In this document: one piece after another, positions 23,352 to 39,420 of the stretch
Position numbering within the stretch: position 1 is the stretch's first letter
Layout: the number at the start of each line of letters is the position of its first letter
Assembly: GCF_002234675.1 (NCBI RefSeq)
Contig: NC_019879.2
Location: 10,855,325-10,919,324, forward strand
Origin: Oryzias latipes
Lineage: Eukaryota; Chordata; Actinopteri; Beloniformes; Adrianichthyidae
Direction: 5' to 3'
DNA length: 64,000 bases
Translations under genes and position numbers: made by a program
The notes under the pieces: model-generated
Databases searched by the model: none
Told to the model about the DNA's origin: nothing
Seen by the model: only the letters and a program-made list of their open reading frames with translations

Positions 23352-26300
23352 TCACTGGTTCACTCGTTCTGGCTCGGTACAAAGTAGTTCTTTGTCAGAT
23401 GGGCTTTCCTCCAGCATGTTCGGATCTCTCACTGAATCAGAGCTCTCAGCCTGAGCTGGGGGGGTTGTTTCCCTCTTTGTGGGAAGGTGGGTTGTGGGCG
23501 CTGCCCTGCTGGGTGACCCAGGGGAGGAAGCCGGTGGTGTTTCAGTTTTCTCGCTCCTCTCCTCCTCCGCCTCCTCCTCCCTCTGCTGCACAGAGGACAG
23601 GTACTGCTCCAGCAGGCTGCAGTCCGTGCTGTCCACGCCGCCGCCCGCAGGGCTCAGCGCTCGCACTGTCTTCAGAGAGTCGGCCGTGCCGCTGCTCAGG
23701 AAGCTGTCCTCCTGCCCCCACTGCTGATCCAGGGTGGATTGGAAGCCTGAATCTGGGAAGGATGCCTCTGCGCCGGGGGGGTTTGGGCTTTTGGGAACAA
23801 CGGGGGGAGCTGCACTGCAGAGCGGAGCAGGAGGTGTGATCTGAGGTGTGGCTGGTTGAACGGCTGCCAGCTGCTGCTCCACAGACTGCTTCCACTGCTG
23901 CACGGCCTGCAGCTGCACAGAAAACAAGCAACAAGAATCACTACTTCTATGAAGAGGAAGAGAGGTTTATTCAGCAAACACATGCTAGTGGTCTTTAGTC
24001 TTTTGCAGTTTCAGAATACATGAAGGAAAAATCAAACTTATTGTAGTTAAGAATGGTTCTCTTTTGGGAGGTTTTCTTCGATTTTTCTTGCTAAAAACAC
24101 TTTCGCTATGTCCGAATTCCCACCATAACCCCTATATAGTGCACTATATAGGGCGTTTGCCATTTTGTAGAGCTGTCCAAATCTACAGTTCCCAAATCAA
24201 GTGCCCTGGAAATTTCCCAGAAGTCTCTGCAAAAACCTGTTTGCATCAATGCAAAACATTATTCAAAATGCAAAAAACCAGTGGGCTTCGATGCTCACTA
24301 GATTGGCGAATATAGACCACAATGCATTGCATCGGAACATTTTTTTAACCAAAAAAAATTATTTACATTTATTTTTTTGATAAACCATCAACATTTTTAT
24401 CTTCAGAAGACAGTGGATTCAGAAATAGCAAAACGCTCATTTCAATTAGAGTTTAACTTCATGAAATCAACAACACACAACAACAACACAACAACACACA
24501 GCTTAGCCAGCACTGACCTCGACTGCAGCAGGAAAGGAAAGCGATATATATGCTGATTGTAAATAAGGCATCAGTTCAGAGAGAAAGTTCACCTCTAATC
24601 GCTTAATTTGTCCAGATGATGAAGCTAAAGTTTTTTTTAAAGAAGCCAGAGCAGTGATATAGAACATTTAGGCAATGTGACCGGAACTTCTTTTTTAGGT
24701 TTGCATTATCACTCTGGATTATCACTTTTCAATCCACACCCAGCAGCCAATCAGAATCTTGTATTGACCTAGATTGTGGTATAAACAGTTTTAAGACCCA
24801 CTCTGACAAAAAACAGCATTTTTTGTGTTTTTAACACATTCTTGTGGCATTTTTGTAATGATGGAGGACATATATAAAGAAAATTAAGATTAAAATTGCG
24901 ATTGAGTATTTCTTTATTCAAATTGCTTTGAATCGGGAGCTGACCAAAACAAGTGCCATTTGAAAGAAGCTAATTTGCGACGTAGAAAACAGACTTCCCG
25001 GGACACATGCTCCCTGTTCCGCTCCATTCTGATGCAATCATTTGCAGACGACTAGATCCATGTCCGTCTTTGTTTGGGCTGGAATCTGGCTCAAAACTGT
25101 AAGGCTGGATAGCTCTTATTTGCTCGCTGTTTTTGTTGCACTGGTAATGTGAGGGGCTTTAAGCTTGTGGGACTTTTTAAAAAACAACATTTTACGGACC
25201 TACTGAACAAACTGCAGTCTCTGAAACGTTATCTTTATTGTTCTAGGAAAGCTAACGCACCGGTTTAGGGTGAACTTAATTATGAAAGGAATTGCCAACC
25301 TCTTTCCAGAGGAACTTCATGGCCTCCTCTTGCACCAGCCTCTGCAGCCTCTCGTCTTCAAGCTGCTTCTGCACACTGCGACAACACAGCATGAACACTC
25401 ATGGACAACTTTCCACCTCAAACAAAGAGGTGAATGTGTGTGACAGACGCTTGTTGAGTCACTTACTTTTCTAATTTGTCCGTCAGAAAGACGATGTGAT
25501 CTTGCATCCTCCGCAGGCGGATTTCACCGCGCACCTCTTTAGCAGTGGGGTGACAACATCGCGTGTGCTGTCCTCTCCACCAGGACTGGATTTTAACAGC
25601 TGCTTTGTCTGCTTCTGTCATCGTTTTTCTCAAAAACAAACCCACTTCTCCTTTTATTTCTGCTCTGTCGGTGGACGCCTCAGGACCATCGAGTGGCGCT
25701 CCGGCTCCGAAGGCTGGCGGTGCAGGTGTGATGGCGCCAGCTTCTTTCTCTATAGTCTTCTGGTCCGGTTTCTCTGTTGGCGGGTGGCGCGTCCTGTGCG
25801 TCTTAGGCTGTGCCGGCCGTTTCAGAGCCAGAGAATCGGGCTCAAACGTCTCAGTCTCGTCTTCGGTGTCGGTGTGGGTCGTGTGCAGGTCTGTGTCTGA
25901 TGTGAAGGGCAGAAACACGGACTCAGACGACAGCATGCTGCTGTTGAGTTTGTCCTCATCGGTCTGCACATCCTCCAAATAAATGTGTTCCTCTGCGAGC
26001 CTTTGGCTGTGAACCACCGGCAGCGATGCATGAGCGGAGTCACAGCTCACCCAGGTGTTGAACTGCACCACTGGTTCTAAGCAGGAAAGGTGGCAAAGAG
26101 GAAAATCCACTTCACATTTCCTTCCAAACAAGCAGCAACTAGCACACAGAGCTGCAAAGCCCCCTCACCCTTCTCCAGGACTGATGGAGGATCAGCTGGT
26201 CCTGGTGTGGTGACTTCTTTCTCCTCTTGAGCTCCCCCTAGTGGATGTGAAGGGCTGTGCCTCTCCACGTCAAGCTGGGTTGGACGTGGAGGACTGAGGC

Positions 26301-29300
26301 AGCCTCCCTGGGTCTCCTCTAACAGCTGTCTTTGATGAAACCTAAGACCAGAGCATCAGTCTTAGAGATATTTTTATGCAGAATGGTTACATATGATGCT
26401 CGTAGGAGGAGCATGGAGGGAATGATGAACAACAGTAGAGATCCTCACCTCTGCTTGCTGAGGATCTTCTCTAGTTTGGCGTTTTCTGCCGTCTCCAGCG
26501 CTGGTGATGCAGTCAGAGGGCAAACAGTCGCCAAATACTGACTCAGCTGGACGTGCTGCCCTGGACGAAATGAACGACCTTTACCCTGACTGTAGAGCCA
26601 CTCAGCTTTCAGACTGAATCAGAAAAATATTTATAGTACAAATTAATTATTTCAAACACTCAAACATGTCTTTTTTTTTTTTTATCTAGAGCGTACACAC
26701 CCTTCTTTTTGAGTCACCACATAGCCGTCCAGGACTTTCAGATTCAGACACCAGCTCATGATGTACGGTCGATAATCAAAACCTGGCAGGGAAGGAGTCG
26801 CCATAACGCAGGGGTTGCTCATTATGGACAGCTGCTCCAGCTCATGAAGTGATGCCAGGTACGACACCTAAACACGAATCAGAAGAAAAATGACTTTCAG
26901 ATGCTTTCGTTGTGGAAGGAAAGCTGTATCAAAACCCAGGACTTACTTCATTCAGGTCCCTGATCTCGTTTTCTGCCAGCGACAGAATGGAAAGGTGCGC
27001 CGGCAGGTGGGCGGGAACAGTGCGGAGTGTTGTAATGCTGTTTCCATGAAGCAGAAGTGTCTGCAGCACCAACGGGGAAAGTCACCAACCAAACATCTTC
27101 ACAGCCGGTGTGTTGTTTTAAGTAAGCGTGAGTGTCAGTTTGAACGCTGACCTTTAATGCAGCCAGTTTAGTCAGATCTCCAATGGTGGAAATGTTGTTG
27201 TCAGACAAGTCCAGGTGTTGAAGAGACACACAGCTGTACAGCTGTTCAATCACCTGTCACACATGAGAGTGCTGTTAAATCCATTCAAACCCATGGATTC
27301 AGCTTTACAACCTGAAAAATAAAACTGCAGAAAAACTAAAACAACTACCATCCTAAAATGTACTTCAATATTTATGTCAACACTTATGTTTAAAAACTTT
27401 TGAACCTGCTGAGTTTGAAATAAATTACAACAATTTATTGGAGCCCATAGCTTATCGTTTATTTGCAAATGTGTTTAGATAAAAAAGCAAAAGACAAATA
27501 TAATGTGAACAGATCAAAACGAATTGTGTTGTTTACCTGCTTCAACGAGAGCTAAACTGGAAGTTGTGTTCAGATTTTACAGCTATTAAGACGAGTGTTG
27601 TGCTCTTAACCGCTTTAGGTTTTAAAACTGAGTTACGGAAAAACAAATGGAAACGACTGCAAGAGAAAGACGCTAAAGGTGATCGAGGTTTAACTTTGAA
27701 CTTTACAAATCCAAAAAAAATTCATATTCATTTTAATTCATGATAATTTATATGGCGCCTTCAGATAACCACAGTCAGAACAAGGTGGTGTACATTTAAA
27801 GCTCAAAACATTAAAAACAACTAAAAGTGTAAACCTAAAGTAAAACAGTGTAAAATAAAAATGCTGTGTCAAAGGCCTGACTATAAAAATGTGTTTTTTT
27901 GTTTTTTTTTCCCCAAATGAGGACAGTGAGGATCCCTGCTGCACTCAGTAACACGTTCCACAGCTTCGGTGCACATAGTGAAAACGCTCGTTCCAGTCTG
28001 AGCTTCTTCCTGACCTCAGCACGTCCAAGAGAGGCTGACCTGACACCAAGCTGGGGTTTAGGGAGAAGCTCAGACAGGTATGAAGGTACGATTATTTAAA
28101 GATTTCAAAACAGAATCTTAAATGAGCTCTAAAACCACAGGCAGACAGTGAAAGGTAGCTAGGATGTGGCTCCAACCAGAACATGAGCAGCAGCGTACCG
28201 GACACGCGAGACGGACGACTGGCTGACTCCAAAATAAAGAGAATTCCAGTAATCCAGCCCAGATGTAATGAAGGCTGGAGGAAGCAAAATAAAAGAAACC
28301 TTTGCCTTTGAAATTATTTCCCAAAAAATTTACTATGATTCTCTAAAATGAAAAAAATGTCCTTTGTTTATTAAATAGATTGAGATTTCTCTCGTGTTGT
28401 AGCTGAATCTGTATTTTATCTGACCATAGCTTCAAATGTCAATTAAAAACTTACCTTTTTAGAATGTTTTTTTATGCTCAGGTGGCATTTTCTTTTCTTT
28501 TATTTATTCTTATTTATCTTTGATGTATTTTATTGCTAAAAACGTTTTGTAAGTTTATGCTGTTTTTAAATTTGTCCTTGATTTGCCTGATTTTAAACAT
28601 TTTTTTTGTCTGTTTCTTTTATTATGAAGCACTTTGGTACACTTGTACACTTTGGTAAGCATCAATAAATACTGAAAATGTCTGCGTAAACTGTGACCCC
28701 TTGAGTGGCAGTCAACTAAAAAGTTTTAATGAAAACCACTGATTTATTTGAACCAATTGAGGAATGCTTCAATTCTTTTCCATTTTTGTTCTGGATGAGA
28801 GGTTCTTCTGGTTTGTAGAAATCCCTCCCGTCTCCTCACCTTTATGTTGTTTCCGGAAAGGTTTAGCCATTTCAGATGAGGCAGATCGCGCAGTCCTTCA
28901 ATGTAGCCGATGCTGTTGTTGGGCAGATTGAGGACCCTCAGCTGCATCAGCTGAGACACCCCCATCATTCTGACCAGACGGTTGTTTGCTACGGATAGCT
29001 GAATTAGTGACAACAAGGAGTTTGCATCAAAACCACAGAGCGGGAACGTGTTTGTTCATCTGTCATCAGACTAGAACCACTCTCAAAAATGTGACCTGCT
29101 GAAGGCTGGGGCTTCGTTCCAGATTATCCAGCTTCATGATTTTATTGCGGTCCAAGATGAGAGTGTGAGTGTCGTCAGAACTGATGAAACTGGGATCCAG
29201 CTTCTGCACCCCCCGACCTGTCAGATCCACCACGGGTCCTGCTGGTTTAGGAGTCAGAAGACAAAACACTTGGATTTCTCTTTTCGTACATAAAAGCATT

Positions 29301-31096
29301 TCACACTGGTTTACAGAAAGAACAAAGAGTTGGCATTATATTAAAAAAAAAAATGTCACAAATGTACCATTAATGAAACAGAAAGAAAGCAGCACTTTAA
29401 CTAAAAATCGTTGAAGAACATTCAAGTTCATCAGACATCTTGCTTCAATCTGTGTGTAGCTTCACCTTTGACTCAAAGGTCTACCTACCACCTGATTGGT
29501 TCCAGAGCTTTGTTGGGTTTGTGAGCCCTGAGCAGATCTGACTCTATGCTATCTCTAATAGTCTTTATTGAAAGAGCAGACAGAACTGTTATATTGGTCC
29601 AGCCTGAAGGACATGAAGACACCAAACAGCTTCTCTTAATCTTGTCTGAATGTGAAATCTCTGAGTTTCCCTGTGTGTTGACCTGATCTATTTGTAGCCT
29701 TGTTGATCCACTTCAAAGAAAAAATGGTGTTTTGGGTGTTTTTTTTTCCTGATGAGGCAGGACAATTATGAAGGAAATTAAGCTTCAAATTGCAATTCTG
29801 AGTATATTTCATTCAAATCATTTTGAATCAGGAGCAAATGATAAATGCTCTTTATAAAAACTTGTGTTGTGACGTGGAGCCTACAACGGCAAGTTACAGG
29901 CTTCCTGCTGCGCTCCATTCTGATACCTCTACTTGTGGACAAATAGATTCATCTACGTCTTTGTTTTCCTCGTCTGAGCTGGACTTTGAATCAAAACTAC
30001 AGTATATGACTGGATAGCTCCCATGTTGCTTGCCATTTTTGTTACGCCAGTAATTTGGGTTGGGGTTGTGCGGGGCTGTAAGCTAGCGGGAAAGGGTGTA
30101 AACAGATGGGTGATGGGAAGTGGCAATGGGCTTACTCCACACCAACAGTCCCGCCCACATCTACTGATGCTCTGCAGAAACTATGTCCTAGAAGATGACA
30201 CAGGTTTATTGACTTTTCCTAAAAATGACATAATCATAATTAAAAGTACTGGAAATGCTTTGAAACGTGACCGAAAGATGATCGGAGAGCTACTTTAATG
30301 TAAATAATAGCAATTTAAAGTGGATTCTACACCAACGTTGTCATGTTTATATTCGACGGTAAAAGGATGATTATGCATCAAAGTCATGATGTCAGAAAAT
30401 CCCATGTTTGACTTGACCTTTTTTTTACATTTTTAATTAAAGTGAATGTCCTAAAGCAGCAGGAGAATCTTATTCGACGCAGTATGTATTTTATTTTGAA
30501 AAGAACATTTAAGTGCTGCTGTTAAAAGTAAAAGTAATTCACATTGAATGAATAGTAAAACAGAACACTGGTAAAATTCAATTACTGTATTGCAAATCTT
30601 TAAAAGCTACTTTTTAAATTAATAGTTTTTTTTGTGCATTTAAGTTGGGTGTATGTATTCTATGGCCACCAGGTTCACTTCATGATGGATCAAGGCTTTA
30701 ACTGACAACCTGCGTTGGCCAACTCAGCCACTGCAACTGTAACTGATGCTGCTGACATCACAACATCTTTAAGATAACAGTCAATTGTGAGGAGGAAAGA
30801 ATTAGAGTTAGGTTTGAAAAGAAAACTAGTTTACAGTACAGATGTTCCACACAAGTCTGCCAATATGTCCAGTTTGATGATCAAACTAGCTAACAACCAC
30901 CAGATATTTCAACTTAAAGAGTCAATGAAGAAAAGTCACGGGACGTTTGCTGAGCTAAAAACGGTCAAGAGCGCTAAACGACTAGATTTAACACACGTAC
31001 GATACAAACATTACAAACTGAATGGGTTCACCTGGCTATAAAACCATAAAGAAACTCACCAGCGTTCGTATCAAAGTGTAAATCTGATACACCCAT
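23352..31096 (-). CDS. cep97: Centrosomal protein of 97 kDa (LRR and IQ protein), 11 exons
   Basis: Exons on minus: 31096-31060, 29238-29096, 28998-28840, 27253-27152, 27060-26947, 26867-26701, 26613-26449, 26341-26169, 26076-25467, 25375-25300, 23912-23352. All are GT-AG and in phase, totalling about 768 aa (human 865). The N-terminus has leucine-rich repeats ([53 protein letters not shown]) capped by [20 protein letters not shown] and [21 protein letters not shown]. Exon 9 holds an IQ motif ([15 protein letters not shown]); a coiled-coil stretch follows (exon 10) and a low-complexity acidic C-terminus. The known role is binding CP110 at the mother centriole and suppressing cilium assembly, with calmodulin binding through the IQ. 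Donors after exon 2 (gtcaca) and exon 10 (gttggc) are weak but keep the frame. The tail beyond the IQ is shorter than in human. Confidence 0.96.
24113..24335. mobile_element. MITE in cep97 intron 10
   Basis: 'cctatatagtgcactatatagg' style palindrome near the left end, followed by 'ttgccattttgtag' and ending near 'accacaatgcattgcat'. The palindrome and the following 'gccattttg' recur at 46088-46150. Confidence 0.55.
24580..24790. repeat. Dispersed family F repeat, inverse copy
   Basis: 'ccagatgatgaagctaaag', 'gtgaccggaacttc' and 'gccaatcagaat' appear as reverse complements in 57470-57690. Confidence 0.6.
24790..25190. repeat. Dispersed family A repeat, copy 3
   Basis: Begins 'aagacccactctgac'. 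Contains 'agatccatgtccgtc' and 'ctgtaaggctggatagctc'. Confidence 0.7.
27730..28330. repeat. LINE-derived segment (likely L2-type 5' region)
   Basis: Phrases such as 'taacacgttccacagcttcgg' (recurrent in fish L2-like 5' regions) and 'attccagtaatccagcc' occur here in cep97 intron 3. No open frame is preserved. The assignment comes from memory of the family and is not computed. Confidence 0.45.
28430..28690 (+). repeat. LINE 3' tail
   Basis: 'attaaaaacttacctttttag' through 'gaagcactttggta' and 'aataaatactgaaa' matches the layout of the L2/Rex-like tail at 5630-5770. Confidence 0.5.
29700..30300. repeat. Dispersed family A repeat, copy 4
   Basis: One of the fullest copies. It contains 'aatagattcatctacgtc', 'gtctgagctggactttg' and the right end 'gatgatcggagagctacttt'. 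It sits in cep97 intron 1. Confidence 0.7.
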
Positions 31097-31186
31097 CCTG
31101 CCGGGCTAGCTAGCTTTCACCGAGCGTTAGCTAACTCTAACTGTCAGACACACAAGAGGCGCCTGTCGGCTGTCACAGGGTGAAAT

Positions 31187-31205
31187 GCTTTCTGGGAAAT
31201 GTAGT
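31187..31205 (-). promoter_or_regulatory. ZNF143/Staf-type site in the cep97 promoter
   Basis: On minus it reads ACTACATTTCCCAGAAAGC, close to the known ZNF143 site (ACTACAnnTCCCAGNATGC). It lies about 90 bp upstream of the cep97 start codon, the normal place for this motif in vertebrate housekeeping promoters. Confidence 0.65.
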
Positions 31206-31206
31206 T

Positions 31207-33780
31207 ACCTGTCTGGCCTGCAAGTCTCTCTCCCGATTATCTTTTGATCTATAAAGCGCTCCCAATGGTCTTTTTATCATGATTATGCCGTTATTACCCC
31301 CCCCCCCCCCAAATAAATAAATAAATAAACAAAATTAACAAGCAAACACACAAAAAAGCCTCAACATTGTTGTTTTCTAGAACACTGCGGAGCAGCAGGA
31401 ATTTATTAGAAATTCACCTCTGAATTGTTGGCGGGACTCATCTGCCACCTTTAACGCTAAAAGAGCCATGTAGTCTAGCTCATTACTGACCAAAAAACTG
31501 CAAAGTCCAACTTCACCGTTTGGGAAAATAGTCTTTTTTATTTAAAAAGGTTTCCGTGGTCATTAAACCTTTTATTTATAAAGTGTTGCTTTTAATACAA
31601 TAATTAAATTATAACCGTGTTCTATGTTTCTTTCTATACCAATTTGAATTAATTTTACCATAAACTACAGCAAAATAAAATGCATACTGCATCGAACAAC
31701 TAGTTAATCTATTTTTTTTTCAAGTCCAAGCATTTTCTTTAAAACCAAAGAGCCACACATGGCTCCTTAGCCTCAGGTTGGAGACTCTTGATTTAAATGC
31801 TCCCCTTCTAGCTTACAGCTCTTCACAACCCAAACCTAACATTGACTGACAGTAAATAGTTTTTTTAAAATGATCGTTCCACAGCTTGACAACATTCCAG
31901 ATAGTTATCAGACATTTTAGTTTAGTCTTTTATCTACATTGCATTGTCATTTTTAAATAGAAACATTAAACTTCTCTCATGTTATGTCTTTTATGTTTCC
32001 AAAAGGATTCCTGCGTTGAAGTGAGATTAGAATGGAACCTCACTCTGTTTACTTAGATGTAAGGCCAGATGACATGGTCAAAGAATATTTTTTTTTTTTC
32101 ATTCATTTTTCAAAAGCAAAGATAAATTAAAGTTATGTCTGTGGTTTGTATCAACATAAAACTAACAGAGCAGATGACCTCAGACACGTGCAGACTCAGC
32201 AGAGCCATCTGAGAACGAAACACAAGAACTTCATTTTGCTGCCTTTCTGGTTCCCTCTGATATTTGACAGCCAGCCAGAGACAATGAAAAAGACTGCACC
32301 TGACTTTGGACTTTGAATTTGAAGTTAACCATTGAATGAAGCGCAGTGACTCCAAAAGGTATTAAGCAGGTTCAGAAGATGGATGAATGGCATTGGATGA
32401 AAGACCTACAGCTACAGGTGAACACAAAAAAACCACTCTATAATCTGCAACTGTCATGGCTGTGCTGTGAGCTTGTTAACAAAACCCCAGAGAGTTTCAT
32501 TGTACATTTAGTGAGTGTTAAAAAATGTTTCAGTGACAATGCTTAATACTTTTTTAAAATTAGCTTTAGTTTAAAAAGATGCAACACATAGGTTTTTTCT
32601 GCACTTAAAACTTAAAAATATACACTGAAAAGATAACTGTGAAGATGTTTTATCAATGATGGTGATACTGGTATGGAAGTTGGCTCCTTCATTACACTGT
32701 TTTTTTTTTCTGTTCAGTTCAGTTTTAGCTTATTGCTAAATGGACTGTTAGTCCATTTCGTTTAGGCTGCTAATATAATTGAAACATATCTATTTTTGTC
32801 TTTTCATGGGTAATATTTAGAATTACATTTTTTTCTTTAATTGGAAATGTGCTCTCATTTTTTACCATTTCGTAAAGTCTGTCATCAAAGTTTACATAAA
32901 AGTTTAATGGGCAAGACACTTCACCCTCCCTGCCTCCAGTGTGGCTCCACTGGTGTGTGAATGTGAATGAATGTCCCGGTGATGGTCAGAGGGACTGTAG
33001 GCGCAAACTGGACGCCACGCCTCTACCATCACCAAGTATGAATGAGGGGCTAATAAATAATGGACATATATAATGGAAGTTTTGAACGTCTGGAAAAGCA
33101 CAGACAAATCTAATTCATTATTATTAGTTTTATTCTTACTATTATTATTATAGTAAAATAATTAAGAAAAGTTGTCTTGTCCGTTAAAATAACTTTATCA
33201 AATAGATTTGGTACAGCTTGTTTTGGTTGAGTAAATTTTATTGAAGTTTTTGATTCAAATCAGCATAACTGTCAGATCAACCTTATGAAGTTAAGTTAGT
33301 TCAACTACACTAAGTTAATTTGTATTTAATTATCCTAGTTAAATCAGATGAATTAATTGTATTATTTACGGTCGTTTATATTTAACTAACCAAATGTTAA
33401 CCGGTTAACATTTTAATAACCACTTGCCATTACTTAGTTAAGCAATTACAATTAATTTAATTAAAAAAAAGGAAATTCGATTTTATTTAAATTTCACATT
33501 TTACAAAAAAAAAAAGAAAGAAAAAGGAAAAAAGAACTGTGAAATGATTGTGCTGCTAGGAAAAAATGATATTAAGGTTTTGAAGTACACAGGGAGATTC
33601 ACATAGATTTTCATTTAGGAAAATACGGTGGCTCCAAAGTGTAAATCATATTTACAAATCACTTGATCCAAAGACATTTTAAAGATAACAACAATTAGAA
33701 AAGAAAATTACTTTTAAAAATAGCATTACATTTTAGAAAACAAAACAAGACAGAATGAATTACTTCTCTTTATAAATGTA
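31207..33780. other. cep97-rpl24 divergent spacer, repeat-rich
   Basis: Holds a C14 run with (AAAT)n at about 31296-31330, a possible hAT end at 31745-31790 ('gagccacacatggctcc'), a SINE-like tail at 32905-33110 and AT-rich sequence. No exon is recognised. Confidence 0.5.
32905..33110 (+). repeat. SINE-like tail
   Basis: 'gggcaagacacttcaccc', 'gtgtgaatgtgaatg' and 'gacgccacgcctc' form a common fish SINE body. The tRNA-like head is missing. Confidence 0.55.
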
Positions 33781-33781
33781 A

Positions 33782-33843
33782 TGACGCGTCATTTGCTAAG
33801 TCACGTGATCAATTGCAACGTTAACTGAGTGCTCACTACGTCA
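33782..33843. promoter_or_regulatory. Candidate upstream promoter cluster (CRE-like and E-box motifs)
   Basis: TGACGCGTCA (33782-33791), TCACGTGA (33801-33808) and TACGTCA (33838-33844) lie within 62 bp, about 400 bp before the rpl24 ATG, followed by a CG-rich patch ('cgcgccgcccgctcgag'). ATF/CREB- and USF/MiT-type sites are inferred from consensus only. Confidence 0.45.
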
Positions 33844-34232
33844 CCTCCGCTTTGAAAAGTTACAAGACTCGCGCCGCCCGCTCGAGTATAACATCACTTA
33901 AAATTGTCCAAGTTATTCTATTGTTTTGACACCATCATCATCAATTATATACGTTGTATATTAAAAAATATAACTATATTACATTTTCCTAATGATCGTT
34001 TGCTATCAAAATAAAAGAAAAAAAATAAATGTAACGATGTTGGAACAACTGATAAAAGTATCAAAGTACTCAAAGGGAAAAATTTAATATTTTCCCCATC
34101 CAAATAATAATTATGACAATTGAACAGAAAAAATATGAGCTGCTCATTTGCTATCAAACATTTATTCATGTTATTAAATTTGTTTCCGCTTCCGGTATCG
34201 TTCTTTCCGGTTTGGGCCCTCCATAAGCCATC

Positions 34233-37810
<3,578 letters not shown>

Positions 37811-37824
37811 ACTGAAATATTGTT

Positions 37825-37830
37825 AATAAA
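37825..37830 (+). terminator. rpl24 polyadenylation signal
   Basis: AATAAA 15 nt past the stop, which fits the very short 3'UTR usual for ribosomal protein mRNAs. Confidence 0.8.
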
Positions 37831-38288
37831 AAACATTAAATACTGTCTCAGCTCATGATTTCTAAAGCAGATTTTATGGTCTCGTTACTAACTGCCTCTG
37901 ATCAGATGGGCTCTAAATGAACACTGGGTTCAACAAGGGAAAAGGTTTCATGTCAGTATCTCTTGAAATGATTTCAAAATGGCTTTTTTATTTAGAAAGC
38001 CATCATGTTTTTGTTTTTTTAAATCATAGAACATTGTCACTCTAGTTACTAGAAGGGGAATGTTCAGGTTAGAGGGACAGTTTCTCCATTTAAACTTTTT
38101 ATTCTGTTCATTCAGGATCATCTGAAAGGAGGTTATTAATAAATACTTCATCTTTAATAAACAACCTGCACTCGGAAAGAGAAAGTATAACTTTAAATGT
38201 TAGGAGCCAGATTATGGTCACTATGGAAACAAGTTGTATAAAGTCATTACAGTCCTTTTTAAGTAATGAAACTTTGACACTCCAATCA

Positions 38289-38404
38289 GAGCTTGATGAA
38301 GACGTCGTACTTGTGCGTTGATGACCATCCTTGAGGATGTTTGTCTACAGTTAAAATCTGTCATGAATGTTTACACACCCTGAGGAAATCTGAGACTTTG
38401 GGAG
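38289..38404 (+). ncRNA. Candidate C/D-box-like RNA, copy 1
   Basis: About 116 bp nearly identical to 40255-40371. Contains TTGATGA (38318-38324, C-box-like) and CTGA (38380-38383, D-box-like) about 55 nt apart, with a C'-like TCATGAATG between. No clear terminal stem closes the boxes, so a snoRNA is only a possibility. Confidence 0.35.
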
Positions 38405-39029
38405 ACGAGATGATTAGAAACAATTGTCAAGTAGGGAGCATCCTCCTGTCTAGTTAATGAATTTATAGCTTTACTAGTTTTTATTTATGCATCTGATATT
38501 TTTATTTCATTAAGGGTGTTTTTCTTGTAGTGCTTGAAATAAGTCAGCCTGTTAAATCCAAAACAAATAGTTTAAAGAACTGTAATAAAATGATCATTTA
38601 AATTAGTTTAAGACTTCAGGCCTGACTTGAACATTTGAAATAATATTCAAGACTCAAACTGAGCTTGTGTAAAAACATTAAAGAATCAAAAAGCTACATT
38701 AAAAACATTTTTACCAAACAGTTCAAAGGTTTCTAGAACAAAAGTATGTCAAAGTTTAAAGCTTTTTAGAGACCTGAATACTTGGCCTCTGGCTTTTTTG
38801 GGCTGAAAATGTCATCTTTTGCTTCAAATTATAAATCATCAAAAATAGAAAAGAACGAGCAAGTTTTTGAAAAGTTCAAAAACCCTGTAGAAGGTCTGGA
38901 ATAAAGTAGGATGAATTCTCTCAAAACATCTTCTAGTTCTCATTCATAATATTTCAAAGTTCCACCAAAAGCTAAACCAGTTTGCCAAAATCAGCTTAAA
39001 GTAGGTTTTCTCTGGGTCTGGATTTCCTT

Positions 39030-39420
39030 ACAGACCTACTCTGATAAAAAAAAAATCGTGTTTTGGGGCTTTTATAACATGTTGGGACATTTTCTGATGA
39101 TGGAGAACATGTATGAAGAAAATTGTAGTGAATCCGGAGCAGATTAAAAAAAAGCAGTTTGAAAAAGTTTGTATTTGTGACAGAAAACACGCCGGGCGGG
39201 CAACAAGCTCCCTGCTCCGCTCCATTCTGATGCTTCCACTTATAGACAAATAGATCCATGTACGTCTTTGTTTTCCTCGTCTGAGCTGGAATCTGCATCA
39301 AAACTGTACGGCTGGATAACTCCAATATTAATCACCATTTTTGTATCGTCGGTCAGGTTGGGGTTGTGAGGGGCTGTAAATTAGCGGGATAGAGTGTAAA
39401 CAGAGAGCTCTCACCATCGG
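39030..39420. repeat. Dispersed family A repeat, copy 5
   Basis: 'gacctactctgataaaa' start, 'agatccatgtacgtc' and 'gtacggctggataac', as in the other copies. Confidence 0.7.

Noticed and set aside
23399-23839. 146-aa plus-strand open frame
   Set aside because: Antisense of the last cep97 exon, with low-complexity Pro/Ser content and no family resemblance.
25496-25982. Overlapping 134- and 139-aa plus-strand frames
   Set aside because: Antisense shadows of cep97 exon 9. The sense frame carries the IQ motif and joins in phase.
30787-31041. 84-aa plus-strand open frame upstream of cep97
   Set aside because: No recognisable domain, no clear splice or polyadenylation context, and next to the cep97 promoter. 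Probably chance.
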